In this document: positions 21,417 to 22,055 of the stretch, in pieces
How positions within the stretch are numbered: position 1 is the first letter of the stretch
Layout: each line of letters starts with the position of its first letter
Made by a program: the position numbers and the translations under genes
Notes under the pieces: model-generated
Database searches by the model: none
The model's input: the letters and a program-made list of their open reading frames with translations, nothing else
Told to the model about the DNA's origin: nothing
Assembly: GCA_947464515.1 (NCBI GenBank)
Contig: CANHXF010000004.1
Span: 1 to 22,055, forward strand
Origin: Flavobacteriales bacterium
GTDB taxonomy: Bacteria > Bacteroidota > Bacteroidia > NS11-12g > UBA955
DNA length: 22,055 bases
Reading direction: 5' to 3'

Positions 21417-22055
21417 TTAAAATTGGTACGCCAAACTCAAATTCACACTGCGTCCGCTCGCGCTCATACCACTGGCAAAATACCGGTAATGCAAATCCAA
21501 CAAATTCTCAATTGCCAAATTTGCCGTCAAACCCGACTTATGCTGATAACCCCCGCGCAAATTCCAACACTGCCATGCAGGATTGAAACCATCAGGCTTG
21601 CCATCGCCATTGATATCTGCCAAACCTACTGGCTGCTTGTCCTGGTTATCCTCCCCACTGCTCGAATAATCCTCAGCCTTCTTTTTGCCATTAAACAAAC
21701 ACTGTCCTTCAACAAACCAACCCTGGCCATTCCAGCGCAATGCGGCCTGACCGTAAACTGGAGGAATGTGATCCAGCGGCTGTTCATCCGCCACTTCATT
21801 CAATCGATAAATACCCTGGGTCTGTGTCAATGATCCTGAAAACCATAACTCCTTCACCAATCGAACCTTCGCATTCAAATACATCCCCGAGATCTCTCCA
21901 AGCGCCACATTCTTCAATTGATAAACGGGCGTCATCCTTCCATCATACAGCAAAGAATCCTCACCATTCAAAGTACCCGGCTGGTCCAACAACAAGTTCT
22001 TCACCGCGCTGCTAAACACACCTGCCTCAATGGCAAATGAACGATCCTTCCGCCA
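21417..22055 (-). CDS. TonB-dependent outer-membrane receptor, C-terminal part
   Basis: The frame is open to the right edge, so only the last 212 residues are seen. They alternate amphipathic beta strands and polar loops as in a 22-stranded barrel. The end (LAIENLLDLHYRYFASGMSASGRSVNLSLAYQF) has the NLLDxxYR motif common in the last strands of TonB-dependent receptors, and it closes with the terminal Phe recognised by the BAM machinery. One extracellular-type loop holds DINGDGKPDG (about 21588-21617), which fits a DxNxDGxxD calcium-binding pattern. The substrate cannot be told because the plug domain is missing. The upstream GTG at 22019 is internal, not a start. Transcription likely ends at the GC-rich hairpin. 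Confidence 0.85.
   Translation of the reverse strand, partial: WRKDRSFAIEAGVFSSAVKNLLLDQPGTLNGEDSLLYDGRMTPVYQLKNVALGEISGMYLNAKVRLVKELWFSGSLTQTQGIYRLNEVADEQPLDHIPPVYGQAALRWNGQGWFVEGQCLFNGKKKAEDYSSSGEDNQDKQPVGLADINGDGKPDGFNPAWQCWNLRGGYQHKSGLTANLAIENLLDLHYRYFASGMSASGRSVNLSLAYQF

Noticed and set aside
1..22055. CRISPR arrays, tRNA or rRNA genes, complete mobile elements, defence or biosynthetic clusters
   Set aside because: None seen on either strand; noncoding space is small and accounted for by promoters, terminators and the short repeat array.

Overview
The window is a chromosomal segment of a member of the Bacteroidota. It is dominated by one long minus-strand ribosomal protein locus, flanked by ordinary envelope and housekeeping genes. 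The phylum call rests on several independent signs: promoters of the Bacteroidota type (TTG, 20-21 nt, TAnnTTTG), an S46-family dipeptidyl peptidase, a tandem DUF1573 exported protein, a TonB-dependent receptor, a zinc-free L36, and start codons mostly without Shine-Dalgarno (SD) sequences. I cannot name a genus or family from sequence alone.

Layout. 1-1904 (+): the 3' part of an S46 peptidase gene that looks DPP11-like. 2019-2048: a strong bidirectional terminator separating it from the converging ribosomal locus. 2068-19091 (-): 32 tightly packed cistrons, read in the order rpsL-rpsG-fusA / rpsJ-rplC-rplD-rplW-rplB-rpsS-rplV-rpsC-rplP-rpmC-rpsQ / rplN-rplX-rplE-rpsN-rpsH-rplF-rplR-rpsE-rpmD-rplO-secY / infA-rpmJ-rpsM-rpsK-rpsD-rpoA-rplQ. 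These are the str, S10, spc and alpha operons of other bacteria joined end to end. No gap exceeds 36 nt, and the only convincing promoter is upstream of rpsL. 19092-19331: a divergent spacer carrying the rpsL promoter and a probable promoter for the next gene. 19332-20474 (+): a secreted protein with two DUF1573 domains. 20475-21194 (-): a YebC-family protein, tail to tail with the previous gene with no base between the stop codons. 21195-21416: a spacer with a near-leaderless yebC promoter, a GC-rich terminator and four degenerate repeats of about 22 bp. 21417-22055 (-): the C-terminal end of a TonB-dependent outer-membrane receptor cut by the window edge.

How it works together. The central locus supplies small- and large-subunit proteins, elongation factor G, IF-1, the SecY translocon channel and the RNA polymerase alpha subunit, so ribosome, secretion and transcription capacity are probably co-transcribed. 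The leader before rpsL is very short, so a classical structured autoregulatory leader is unlikely there. Five internal cistrons (rplC, rplW, rplP, rpmC, rplR) carry textbook SD sequences at 9-10 nt spacing, unlike the rest; this is the most interesting regulatory observation. Neither tuf nor map lies in the locus.

I found no sign of a new defence, mobile or biosynthetic system. The window is mostly conserved core genome, and the findings concern details of regulation, protein tails and small intergenic structures.
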